From: Amoebophrya sp. A120
Taxonomy: Eukaryota; Sar; Dinophyceae; Syndiniales; Amoebophryaceae
Direction of reading: 5' to 3'
Assembly: GCA_905178155.1 (NCBI GenBank)
Contig: CAJINV010000005.1
Span: 5,658,025-5,722,024 of the forward strand
Length of the DNA stretch: 64,000 nucleotides
Position numbers and translations under genes: made by a program. Below, one piece after another: positions 53,093 through 63,992 of the stretch. The number at the start of each line of letters is the position of its first letter. Within the stretch, counting starts at the first letter, position 1. Below the pieces are notes generated by a model. That model was not told where the DNA came from and made no database searches. It saw only the letters and a list, made by a program, of their open reading frames with translations.

Positions 53093-56000
53093 GCTAGGCA
53101 GTACAGTGGAGTAGATCCGAGGACTCGGAGTCCTCGCGCAAAGGGATATGATAGCACGTATGATTTTTAGAAATTTGGGGCCTTGAAAATGAAAACACGA
53201 CTCCAAGATAATTAGCATGCACTACGAAATTCACATCAGACCGACCGAAGAATAAAGGCATCAAAAAACTACAAAGTATGTTGATAAAAAACACAGACGA
53301 GATGGAGCTATGCTCTCCCAGCATTTGCTGTTGCAGGAGCTGTCCCCGCTTTATCAAGACGAAGAGATTATTTTAGCGCTTTACTCGAACCAATAGTACT
53401 GCAACTTCCGGTGCGTAACTTTCAGAAAAACTTGTAAACAGAACGACTTTGGAAAACAGTGTAAGTCCAGAAAACTTGTGTCTCATTCGGAAACTTTCCA
53501 CAACGAAAGCAAGCTTTAGGATCGAAATTCAACTATAGACTTTGCGACTTGTAGACCTTAAAACTGAAACTTTAATTTCGACAACAGTAGTGAAATTTTT
53601 TGGTTGAGCAACAACAGCAGCACGAGAAAGGACGAGGTAAAGAGTAGTAAGCGGAAACGATCAAAGCATCGTAGTTCAAGTTTCAGCGTGGGAATAGCTT
53701 TTATTTTAGCGTAAGAGTTGGTTTTTTCGGTAGCAAGCAGAGGTAGGAAAAGAGGTTTTAGCTGTTGTCTTTTTTCACAGGCTTTCGAAGCAGGGATTTT
53801 TCTTGAAATAGCGCTAGAGAAAAAAGGTGTGTAAACGCGTTCCCACCTTCCCGCATGAGCACAAACAAACAAACAATACATGCTTCGCTGTGCCCAAGGT
53901 ATAAAGTTTGTCCACGAGGAACAAAATGTAAAGAATAAAAAGTAGCCCTTCATCAACTATCCTTCTTTGCTCGCACCACCTCTAGTACTAACAGGCTACC
54001 ATCAATATCTAGCGATAGCCGCTCTTTGACTTTCTGGCTTTGTTTTGACTTTCCTTTGGGATTTTACTTTCTATAAAACTGCTTACTGTTGCTTGGTTGT
54101 TTCGGAACAACTTCAGTATTTTTTGGTCGACAAAGGACACGAACTCTTTTGTGAAATAATCCAGAGAAATTCTATTTGTATTTGTCGCCCGAGGTCATTA
54201 GCCTGCAGAAGGTGATGGCGTTGCTGCGCCAATTCTGCATGGCCATGGGCCTTCTTGTTCGGAGAATATGATACAGAGTTTGTTCTCTGTGGTCGTGGCA
54301 GTCGCAGTTGTTTTTTGTGAGCATCATGGTCATCAACCCTAGACCCATTTCCGAGAAATGGAGAACGCGACAGATGTCGGATTTGTCTCTTCTGAGCGAG
54401 AAGACCAAGAGCGAGAGCAGAGCTATTACAATCGCAGTGGCGTGGTCGCCCATTGCGTCTGCGCGTTCTTTATGCAATGTCCCCGTCGCTCTTCCGGTGA
54501 TCCATAGCATTTTAACCGATGGGGACATTGTGAGGGCCCGCGCTTCCCGGCTTTTTTCGGGCTTCATCGCCACCCCTTGCGGAGCTGGGCCCGGTTTTTT
54601 CGCAGTGCGCCGTAGCTGTTCCCACGGGCAAAGCCAAAGGCGCGGGGCCGCCCGGGGTCGGGCCCGCGCGCAGTGCTTGCGCGGGCGCACTACATCAATG
54701 GAACGGGTTTGGGCGACCGACGCAAGGCGACAAGCAAAAGGCAACAAAGCGACGCGCACGCGCCCGCTTTCGAGGCAAGAAATGGCGGCGGGCGCGCGCG
54801 CGCCCTGTAATTGTCTGCGGGGGGGGGGGGGGGGGGTTGGGGGGGGGCTGAGCCCTGCCCCCGTGCGTGTGCGGCCTCTGTGTTTCGCGCCGGCGGCCCC
54901 GGTCCCCGCCCGCTCGCCCCTGTGTGCCTTGGGTGGGCCGCCCTGGAACGTCAGAAGGAAAAGACAGGAAGTAGGTGCCTTGGGGTGTTTTCCCCTGCGT
55001 CGGCCCTGAGGCGCGCCGGGCCGCCGGCTTTCCCTCCTATGTATCTATGCTCGCTCTTGCACGCCCGCCCGGTACTCGCGCTGGGCACCCACCTCGGGCC
55101 ATGGCGCGGCTTGTTGTCCGCGCGATGTAGATGCTACCTCAGCCGGCGCGCCTGCAGCCTGCCGGCATGGTCTTCGTTCACGTGGCGACCGGCCAATTTA
55201 GGTTTGGCTGAGGAGACTGGTATAAAAAGATAAGTATGTAATCTTGACCAACATCGATCGCGCCACCTAGTTGTAGCTACCTCCCACGGACGTCGCACAG
55301 CTGTGCATGTGTTGGTGGAGCGTCGTGCTTTTTCCGGATAGAGGATCTCACCAGATGACGAGAAACAGACATGGCTCTAAGGGTTGGCCATGCCTTTCTG
55401 ATAAATTACGCGCGATCGAAGCTTGAGGATCTGACTCACCATTTATTACCATATCAACCCGGCAATTACTCTGACTCTGAACGAAAATGAAGTTGAGAAT
55501 CAAAATTGCAAGAACCGCGGATCTTCTCCACCACGATTGAGCAAGGCACACTCGCACGGAATTGGTTGCATAAGGAACATGGGTCAGGATCTCTCGAGGG
55601 TCTAGTAGATGACCGGAGATTAGATCGAAAGGCATGCCGTGGATGTTGCAAAATCAAAATAATTCCACACATGAGCAGATGTTATAGCAGTTGGTCAAAA
55701 TAGCGCGTGATAGTGGCAAAGGTCATCTTCGACGTGAGCAAGATCTTGACGGTGATCGCATGCTGATCCCTCCGGTGGATCTTACCCATCCCTATCCTTG
55801 CATGCAAAGGCGATGATGAGCTTCAATTAATTTTGTTCTGCTACATCGTATTCGTATTCCATTTTCAACTTCTTCCCAAAACCACCTCCAGGTCAAGAAA
55901 CACGACTTGAGCGCAAAGCCTCGGTGTGTCGTAACATTCTCGATAATTTCTATAGCAGAGCTGAGTTATAACTCTATCTGAACAAACTTTACAACAACCA

Positions 56001-58325
56001 ATCAGCTCTAGTACCAACAACAAACAATCAAGAATAAAAATACGCACACTAGACCCATAAGTCGCTTAATATTAGACCACGAGAGATTGAAAGAAATTTC
56101 GGGCGAAAAAATACACCGGAACGAAGAATATTAGGAAAAACAACTACACATTTCGAAGACAAAAAGACTCTCCTTCAATCATCTTAAGCAGACAGAAAAC
56201 TATCTACTTTACATATTTTTCATTATTTACCAGTGTTGAGCTCCATCAGACGCGCTAGACTTATTTGGCTTACGAGACATTTTCACAACATTCACTACAA
56301 GTTTGTAAGACGACAAAATCTGTTTTGACTTCTGTACTAATTTCAATACCGCAGTACATCATATTTCTGTTGATTGATACTCTGAGTTAAATTTGATACT
56401 TGTGAAGGATTTCGAACAATTAAATACGCCGGCTAAAATTGCTGACAAACACGACCACACTTCTCAACACCAACAACATTGACAATACTAAAGCGCCGCG
56501 ACAAGCCTGCTCCAACAGAAAAATATCGAGGTCGAGGACTAAAACCTACGTTGTACAATAACATAGAATTTTACGCCATCTTTTTTTTGATACAAAGGTT
56601 GCCAAGAACTACGTCCTCTTTATCGATATTTCGTCAGGCAAAATCAAAAGTAAAGCCGCAAGGTTGGTTTGGTAAAAAAACCTCCACAGCCACGCGGCCA
56701 GAGTAGACCCTCTCATCTTCGCAAGTCAGTTTTGGTTCTTACTTTAAAAAAATCCAGGGTCGTCTCCAAACGAGATTGCTGCGCTAGATTTTTTGCATTA
56801 ACTCATCACTGTTGACAACCCTTGCGTATCGTAGAGAGCAAAGAGCGTCTGCTGCTGCTGGGAACATACTAACAACTACATTGAAATCTGAAAATAAGTA
56901 CGAGCCTTTTTATCATAGTATCATCTCAAGAGGTGAATAATCATACTTTGTGAATACAACAACATTTACGTTTTTCGTGATACATACCGCAATACCAATA
57001 CCAAAGTAGCTTTTTTTTTGCTACCCGTAGTTTCAATATCGATGAGGAGGGGTAGCTATTACAGATATCTGTAAACAACTCTCTCGCCGTTTTGGTTCGC
57101 GTAGCATAAAATTTCGCTATTTTGCCTCTGTTTTGGAAAAAATCCAATCAGAGAGACCTTTTTTAGCAGTAGAATTCATACTTTTCTTCATCATTCCGAT
57201 CCGTTACCTTTCACTACCACGGGTATCAAGAGCCGTGAGCTACAGTGAGTGATAGTCATCATTTTTTGGGAACCACGGAATAGAAAACAGTATAGTTAGT
57301 TGTCAGCTTGATATTCAAGAGTTGTTTTATTCATCAACAAGGAGCGCCAGCGCCACTATTTTTTGGACCGACGCATTAGTTTTGGAAGTTGTACGACAGT
57401 AAAGTAGAGCATAACCGCGCCGCCGAGCAGACTCCAAACAAAAAACCCAGACACCACAGTAGTGGTTCTGGTTCTTGTAAGTAATAAAACAATTCTTGCT
57501 TTTACAGCTGTCCCGATATCTCTACTTTCTAGCCGCTTTTTCTTCTAGAAAATCGCTCCTCGCTCTTGAGCAGCCAGCTCTGTCTCTGTCACAAGCTGTA
57601 GTAGTCACTGTTCTAGTACCAACCCACCAGCACCGTACCTTTTTTCTTTTAGAAAATAAACTGACGCTATTCAAGATTATATCCTTCTTCTTTTCCTTCT
57701 TCTAGAAGTTCCTATCGCTTAACTCCGCTACGAGACAGTACTGGAGTTGTGAGACGGGCTTTTAAGACCTTTTTTTTACATTCGAAATTCACAACTACAT
57801 TTTTGGGAACCAAACATCAAGGAACAAAATCCAGTTAACTAGACGTGGTGAAAACCGTAGTACTAGTACGTATGCAGCAACCGTTTGAATAAATAAGTTT
57901 TCGGAACGACAAAACAGGAACAGTACAGCAACAGGTAACAGGGAGGCAAATTCTTCAACAGTTTGACCTTCGCAGCTCGGAACTACGGCAACATAATAAA
58001 AGTAGCACGCAAAGAACGATATAGATTCTTCGCCGCATTTTCCTATTTGGAACAACAACTTTTGACAACTTTTTTTTGATTTTAGGTTTTTGAAGAGCAA
58101 CCAACAACCCAGCTGAGACGGGGAATCTGAATCTTCAGATCTTCGTTTTGGTACTAGAGCATCGAATACTATAGTCTGGGTAAATCATTCATTCATTCAT
58201 AGTCTCTTTTTTTGAGTAGTGCAACAACATTCAAAACGCTAGAAGATTTTTGCTATCGAGTTCTTCGGAGTGCATCCTCATAGTTAAAGCTAACCAGCAA
58301 CTCCAGACAAAGAAATCTATCTATC
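53093..58325. other. 5.2-kb region with no well-supported gene
   Basis: AT-rich on both sides of a GC-rich island (about 54530-55230) holding an 18-G run and a 9-G run (54819-54847). ATTC microsatellite near 58185. No introners. Only one weak ORF (listed separately). Confidence 0.5.
54172..54759 (-). CDS. Weak 195-codon ORF, possibly a small membrane protein
   Basis: The upstream half is arginine/proline-rich and may only reflect the GC-rich island. The second half, from MGDHATAIVIALLSLLVF, has one hydrophobic segment and mixed composition. No homologue recognised and no introner. It could easily be a chance ORF. Confidence 0.2.
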   Translation of the reverse strand: MRVALLPFACRLASVAQTRSIDVVRPRKHCARARPRAAPRLWLCPWEQLRRTAKKPGPAPQGVAMKPEKSREARALTMSPSVKMLWITGRATGTLHKERADAMGDHATAIVIALLSLLVFSLRRDKSDICRVLHFSEMGLGLMTMMLTKNNCDCHDHREQTLYHILRTRRPMAMQNWRSNAITFCRLMTSGDKYK

Positions 58326-60827
58326 ATGTTGGTGGATACTCGAACTTGTAACCTAATTCCGCTCTCAGGCTGCTCGGCTGCTGAAGACGGAGGGGATAAT
58401 TTTGTCGAAAATATTAAAAACCCTTTTTCCGGCACTGTCAGCACCAAAGACACAAGCACCAGCTGCGACATGGAGCTGACCGATACCAGCATTGGCAGCA
58501 GCGCCGCAGAGCGGGCAGCACCACAGCCAGCTGGCTCGTGGTCGTGCACAAGGACTCCGACGGGCCCGGGCGCAGCTTGTTTTACGGGAAAAAATAAACG
58601 GCACTTTTTCCAGCGTTGCGGGTCCTCTTCCTCCTCCCTGTTTACGTCGTATCCGGAAGATTACCAGAACCAATTATCAACTGCCTGCAACAGCCCTTAT
58701 CAGGGGATGCAGGACGAAACCCCCCTGCAGTTCTTTGACCAGGAGTGTCACGCACCAACTGCTTTCGGGTTTTGTGGGGGCGCTGGTGGAAAGGATTGTG
58801 CGGAGGCCGTCGTGCAGGACGAGGACACGCAGCACTGCTATTCCGCGCAAAGCGGGGGGCAAGAAGACAACCTCCACCAACATGAGCCGCAGACACAATT
58901 TTTTCCGCAATACAATTTCTGCAACGGCGGGCAGCAGATGCTGCTGGGCCACGCATTTTCATCATCGCAACAGGAGAGTTTGTGCCACCTGTCGCAGCAG
59001 GGGCAGCAGTCTTTCGTGAACCAAGTGATCTATCGTCTCAACAGCGAGAATCTGTTGTCGCAGCAAAGAGAACATCAGTGCGAACAAATGCAAATGGTCG
59101 CTGAAGAAGAGGAAATTTCAGATGATGCGGATGAAGCTTTTCTCCATTTCCCCCGTCAGACGCTGAGCTGCCCGCTGCAACCCGTGCTGCCATTGTTGTT
59201 GGACGACGAGGAGCAGGGTGAGTTGACGCTAAGTGAGGACGGGAAGAACTACACTATCCCGGGCCGCGGTTCTTTCTGTCTCGAAGGAGGAAATGATGAA
59301 GACTGCCGCACCTCCGCTGCCGGCGCTGCTTGCCCAAGCACGATAGGTACTACTACCCGAGGACGTCAAAGAACGTCGATGAGCGCAGGAGTTCTTACAA
59401 CGAGCGGCAATGAAGAAGATGACCAACTGTTATCATCTATTCCGGGTAAAAACATCCCCACCCCAGAGTTGTCATGCAAATTTGCATGCCAAAAAAGTTT
59501 CTCATGCGAAGCCCCATGAGAAGCTTTTTCTAGTCGTGTTTTGGGATTTGTCATGCTAGAAATAGCATGATATGCTAGATCTGCGATGCTGCTGAACTAG
59601 CTAAACAGGATTACACTACGAGGACAAACCTGTCATGCGAAACAACCAAAGTTGGCCGATTTGTCTAGCAGATTCTCCACGTTGACTCTGGTATGGGGGC
59701 GTTTTTACTCAGGATAACATCTCCTGTGCCGCCCTCCAGAACGTTTTTCAATCGCGCTCGTTCCTGCAGCGAGGGGGATCTCCGCAATTTCGCCATGAGA
59801 ATTGCAGCACATGAAGAAGAAGATGAGAATATCAAAAGGAAAAATCCCCCCTCCCCACATCAAAACGAAATTTCTGATGCTGGATTTGAGTACACAAATC
59901 AGGTTTGTATTGCGGGAAAGCATTGCAGTCAGATCCCCAGGCTAGGTAGGGGCGTACGCGTCTAGTTGTTCAGCATGGCAAGCGGCTCCCCTTTAGGCTC
60001 AACAGCATGACAAATCGCTTCCATAGTGGGGCGGAAGCTTCTGCCCTTGTCTTCTTGCAATACAAATGTGATTTGCGACCTCAAATCAGCAGCACAAATT
60101 TGCGGAAACATACCTTTTCGATATGGGGAGGGGGGATCTTTGCTTTTGATAGAGAACAACAATTACGAGGACAACATCAACACCAACACGACTTTCACGC
60201 GTGAGTCCTGCGCGATGAACGTGATGATGTCGAACTCAAACTCTCCGGATAGCAGCACGACTTCCCCTATCAGCGCCTCTACCCCCGGGGTGGCCAAAAC
60301 TCCTGCGGCCCTGACAATCATCAATCTGCTGGCAAAGGATCTGCAGGGACAGAAGAAGGTAGAAGTAGATACTGGCGGCCGCGGCCAACATTTGAATTTA
60401 TCCCCCATTGACACGGCGACCAGCCGCACCAGTGGCCGGACGGTCAGTTCGGAAGAGGCGGGTGAGGATGGGCAATTCAACAGCTCCAGCACGAGCAATT
60501 CGGTTGTCGAGTACAACATGACAAGGACTACGTCGAGCTTCAACCTGTCCCATGGCAGCATGACAAACACCCAACTGCGGTTCCACCCCAGGAAGAACAC
60601 TTTCGAAATGAACAAGAGCAAGCTGCTCTCTTCCTCGATGGACTTGGAGAATTTTGTCGTCAACAACTCCGGCCGGGTATCTACCAATCAAAACAATGAT
60701 TTTTGCACGCGGCACAGCACGTATTCCGATCTATCCGCTTTCCACCCGATTCTGAATCCAGATTCGAAGGTGGTGCCGCCGGGCGAAATCGACTTTGTCA
60801 TTAATAGCAGCTCGTCCTGCAGCGGAA
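58326..60827 (+). CDS. Unidentified protein gene, 5' part only, 3 exons
   Basis: Exons 58326-59437, 59722-59829 and 60157-60827 join in frame after removing introners H3 and I2, giving about 630 residues. The coding sequence then runs into the left end of introner A12 and its remainder is not in the window. Composition: glutamine/cysteine/glutamate-rich first half, then serine/asparagine-rich (NSNSPDSSTTSPIS, TRTTSSFNLSHGSM). No domain recognised. The start is the first ATG of the frame. Confidence 0.7.
59438..59716 (+). mobile_element. Introner H3
   Basis: Family H element of 279 bp with TSD TCATC/ACATC. Starts TATTCCGGGTAAAAAC, ends TTTTTACTCAGGATA. Excision gives DDQLLS-SPVPPS in frame. 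Confidence 0.9.
59830..60151 (+). mobile_element. Introner I2
   Basis: Family I element of 322 bp with TSD GAGAA. Starts TATCAAAAGG with arm ATCCCCCCTCCCC; right arm GGGGAGGGGGGAT, ends TTTTGATA. Excision gives EEDEN-NNYEDN in frame. Confidence 0.92.
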
Positions 60828-60885
60828 TATGCATTGCAAAAGTATCGTACTTTTTAGTAGTAATTGCATTACAAATTAGTTACGG
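60828..60885 (+). mobile_element. Introner A12, left end only
   Basis: Starts TATGCATTGCAAAAGTATCG and continues like family A to the GCATTACAAAT motif, then diverges near 60886. No matching right end (GATACTTTTGCA) occurs before the end of the window. Left flank is GGAA. Confidence 0.75.
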
Positions 60886-61607
60886 CTCTGCAGGAGCATC
60901 ATCATCATCATCTTCTTCTTCTTCTTCTTCTTCTTTATTTTCAGCTCGAGCTATGTCCGCCCACCTGTACATTTATTTTATTCAGTCACTTTGCACGCAT
61001 ACATTGTTTCATCATGCTGGGGATCCGCATCTGCCCACTCATTTCTATCCATCCGAGTAGAAAAGGGAATCAATTCATCCAGCGAACAAGATTTGAATTT
61101 AGCTCGGGCTCGCGCGTGCGAGTTACGCCATGGCAGCGGTTTTATTTTTGAGAAGCCCTTGCACAGTGGTGCCAACACAAACGCGCATGTCCAAAGTAGT
61201 CCAACGTGTCCACGTTCAAGATGTGAGTCCAGCCTCCTTTCTTGGAGTTAGTGGTCGCTAAAAGCTACTTCGAAAAACCCACAGCGCGGGCCGCGCACGC
61301 GGCCCGGGACCCTAGTGACCCCGCTAAAAGCAGTTATCGAGAACTCGTTCTCGTATTGCTCAAAACCTTTCCTCACGCCCGTGCATAGCACGCGCGGCGG
61401 CTGTGTGGGGTGGTGTGTGTTTTTCGGGTCAGAGACCTCAGGACTTCTCGAAAGTTTATTACCGTAGCTCGTGCTACTTCCTGCTAGTTCAGATTTCTCT
61501 GGTTAGCAGGTAGCGGCTAGTCCGCCTCACGAATTTGCAGTAGTTGTTTCATCGGCATGTTTGTCACCGGCCCTGCGAATTCCCGCTGCCAGTTTATTAG
61601 CGGCGGC
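60886..61607. other. Region between the broken introner and the DIRS-like ORF
   Basis: Contains CAT then CTT microsatellites (60897-60937), a perfect stem GGGCCGCG/CGCGGCCC at 61288-61305, and a small GAGAAC/GTTCTC stem near 61340. Probably the 3' flank of the minus-strand retroelement. No gene seen. Confidence 0.5.
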
Positions 61608-63992
61608 TTATCCATGGTCGGTTGCCACATGTCGATGGCCTGCTGCAGCTTGTCGCTCGTACCTTGAAAAGGGGTCCGCGCAGTTCAGCTCGCTCTTCAC
61701 GTACTCGTACCACGAGCGGCAGCTGTATTCGTGGCACCACATCGCTGCCCGCGTACATATGTTCGTTGTCAGCAGCGAGTTGGCCGAGCATTTCACCGCG
61801 GCGTACAGCTCGCCGGTGTTGTCCACTCGGGTGAACGTTACCGAGTGGCTGAGCTCGTGTCGCCACGTCAGCTGCGCCACCCGGATCATCATCGCCTCGT
61901 AGTGTTCGATTGTGAGCGGGTGTTTGTAGTGCTCGCTCACGTCCGGGAAGTCGTACGTGATTGCCCGGATCTGGCCTGTTCCGGTTATTAGCAGCGCCCC
62001 GCCGCATGGTCCGCCCGCCTTGGAGCCGTTGCTGCTGGCGTCCAGGTACAGCCAGTTTGTTTTCCCGTCGTGCACCTGTGGTTTTAGCACCAGGGGCTTC
62101 TGGTTTTTCAGCACTACCTGCACGCCGCGCAGGAGCACGGCCAGCCTGCGGCGCCGCGCTTTGTCCAGCACCCAGGCGTCGAACCGTTCGTCCGATCCCG
62201 TCCAGTCATATATTCCGCGGAATATTTCATTGCCTGCGCGGTAGGCGGAGTTGCAGACGATGAAGCTGGCTATGCCCAGCACGCGCTGCAGGTCCTTCAT
62301 TGTCAGGCCTTGGCCCGCTTCGCACTTCTCGACGCAGTGTTTCGTTTGTGTTAACGCCCTGTTCATGGAGTCCGCCGTCGGTTCAGCTGTGATTTTGTTC
62401 AACTCTCTTCTCCAGAAGTAGTTGATGCCCAGCGCTTTGATGGGGTTGTGCTCACAGCTGTTTTGCGACGCTCCGGGCTTGTCGCTTATCACCAGCCCCA
62501 GCGTGCGCGCCATCTGGCGGTAGAGTTCTCGGCTAAGCATCAGCCCTTCTCGGTCCAGGGCCATGTAGTAGCCGTCGTCGATGTATATCACCGCTACCGC
62601 GTAGAAGTGGATCAAAATCGACATGCACAGCTCCGCGACCCTGCACCACGATGGAACGCTGTGCAGGTTGCCCATGTTCAGCACCAGCGCCAAGAAGTAC
62701 TGGTAGGACATGGTGTGGCTTGACCACGCTGCTACCGGGTTGTGCTCCGGTATCTCACACCCGACCTGGTGGTAGGCGCCTTTGTAGTCCTCGCTGCCCA
62801 GTTCCACCAGCGGTTGTTTCGCGGTGTTGTGCGGTGTCTTTTTTATCGAGTTGTGCGCGTAGCGCGCTTCCTTTTTCACCCTGCTCACGTAGTCGCGTCC
62901 CGTCTTTTCGCCAAAGAAGGAGTCGCTGTGCGTCTGTTTTCTGTTGCGGAATTGTTCCAGGTGCTGCTGCATTTGCTCATAGACCTCCTTTTTCGAGGTG
63001 GTTGCGGGCATTCTGCAGCAGGCTTTTTCCTGTCCGACCGGTGCCATCATGGCCTGCGTCAGTTCCTGTATGACGCGGGTTCCGTAGAGCTGCAGTTTCT
63101 CCAGCAGCACCGAGTGCATGTTCTTCCTGCGCTCGTCCACGATTGGTCGTATTTTCCGAATTTCCTCTTTCGGAAATATATACGCGGGCACGCAGTGGAG
63201 CTGGTGCTCACTGATTTCCATGTTATGCCCGCGCTTGACCATCTGCATTTGTTCTTCTAGCACCGCGTCCAGTAGCTTGTCTGAGAACCCCTTAGGCTTC
63301 AGTTTGCGCAGCGTCACTCCGGCCTCGAAGAACGCGTCGATCTGTTCTTGTTCCAGCGGTTGCCTGGTTTCGTCGAGGCCCCACACGTTGGACTCGGTCT
63401 GGTTCCCGATGGTGGGGAAGCCCTTCAAGATCTGCTCTGGCAGCTTCTTGTCCGGGTGCCCGATCATCGCAGTCAAACGCCGCATCGCCGGTACGTTCCG
63501 CACCTGCCCGCTCTCGCTGACCAGCACGCGTTGCAGGTGCTTGGGCGCGTGTTCGCGTACCAGCTGGAGTGCCTCGCTCTTGGTCTCCAGCTCGATCTCC
63601 TTCAGTATTTCGATTCCTCTTCGCAGGTGGGCTTTCCACCTGCCGGGGTGCTGTTTACAGAGCTTTGCGTTTCTGTAAAGCTCCTCCCTGATGGTCTTGA
63701 CCGCTCGGTCCTCTGCGATGCAGGCCTGTACGTAGCAGATGGCTTCGTGCGCCTGCACCTTGAGCTCCTCTGCCTCCGTCCAGTTCGCCGACGCGTACTG
63801 CATCTGTGCGGCCACCGGCGCTTCCGGTGGCGGTAGCTGCAGCTCTGCCGAGCTGTAGCCGAACCCACCATGCTTAGCGCGCTTAGCACGCGGCATCTGG
63901 GTGGCAGTTGGGGTGGTGGTGGGACAAACTTCACGATGTTGCCGCGCCGCAACGTTCGCGAGGTTCCCCGAGCGGAAACACCAACTAACCAA
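61608..63992 (-). CDS. DIRS-like reverse transcriptase / RNase H
   Basis: 794 residues, one open frame on the minus strand, close to the window end, so a preceding ORF or leader may lie outside. Reverse transcriptase motifs: SEDYKGAYHQVG (Asp 402) and VIYIDDGYYM (YIDD at 470-473). RNase H motifs: LYLDASSNG (Asp 651), HYEA (Glu 699), VDNTGELYAAV (Asp 724) and NCADPFSR (770-777). The RNase H form with a terminal N.AD..SR is typical of DIRS/Ngaro-type elements; the tyrosine recombinase expected of such elements is not in the window. No introners. The plus-strand ORFs over it are shadows. Confidence 0.85.
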   Translation of the reverse strand: MVSWCFRSGNLANVAARQHREVCPTTTPTATQMPRAKRAKHGGFGYSSAELQLPPPEAPVAAQMQYASANWTEAEELKVQAHEAICYVQACIAEDRAVKTIREELYRNAKLCKQHPGRWKAHLRRGIEILKEIELETKSEALQLVREHAPKHLQRVLVSESGQVRNVPAMRRLTAMIGHPDKKLPEQILKGFPTIGNQTESNVWGLDETRQPLEQEQIDAFFEAGVTLRKLKPKGFSDKLLDAVLEEQMQMVKRGHNMEISEHQLHCVPAYIFPKEEIRKIRPIVDERRKNMHSVLLEKLQLYGTRVIQELTQAMMAPVGQEKACCRMPATTSKKEVYEQMQQHLEQFRNRKQTHSDSFFGEKTGRDYVSRVKKEARYAHNSIKKTPHNTAKQPLVELGSEDYKGAYHQVGCEIPEHNPVAAWSSHTMSYQYFLALVLNMGNLHSVPSWCRVAELCMSILIHFYAVAVIYIDDGYYMALDREGLMLSRELYRQMARTLGLVISDKPGASQNSCEHNPIKALGINYFWRRELNKITAEPTADSMNRALTQTKHCVEKCEAGQGLTMKDLQRVLGIASFIVCNSAYRAGNEIFRGIYDWTGSDERFDAWVLDKARRRRLAVLLRGVQVVLKNQKPLVLKPQVHDGKTNWLYLDASSNGSKAGGPCGGALLITGTGQIRAITYDFPDVSEHYKHPLTIEHYEAMMIRVAQLTWRHELSHSVTFTRVDNTGELYAAVKCSANSLLTTNICTRAAMWCHEYSCRSWYEYVKSELNCADPFSRYERQAAAGHRHVATDHG

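Noticed and set aside
54308-55233. Plus-strand ORFs of 233 and 140 codons
   Set aside because: They arise from the GC-rich island and G runs; no protein-like pattern.
2-60885. CRISPR-like array from the recurring GCATNACAAA words
   Set aside because: Spacing is irregular, words lie in both orientations inside inverted-repeat elements, and the genome is eukaryotic.
62651-63836. Plus-strand ORFs over the DIRS-like gene
   Set aside because: Cysteine/arginine/serine-rich shadows of the minus-strand reverse transcriptase frame.
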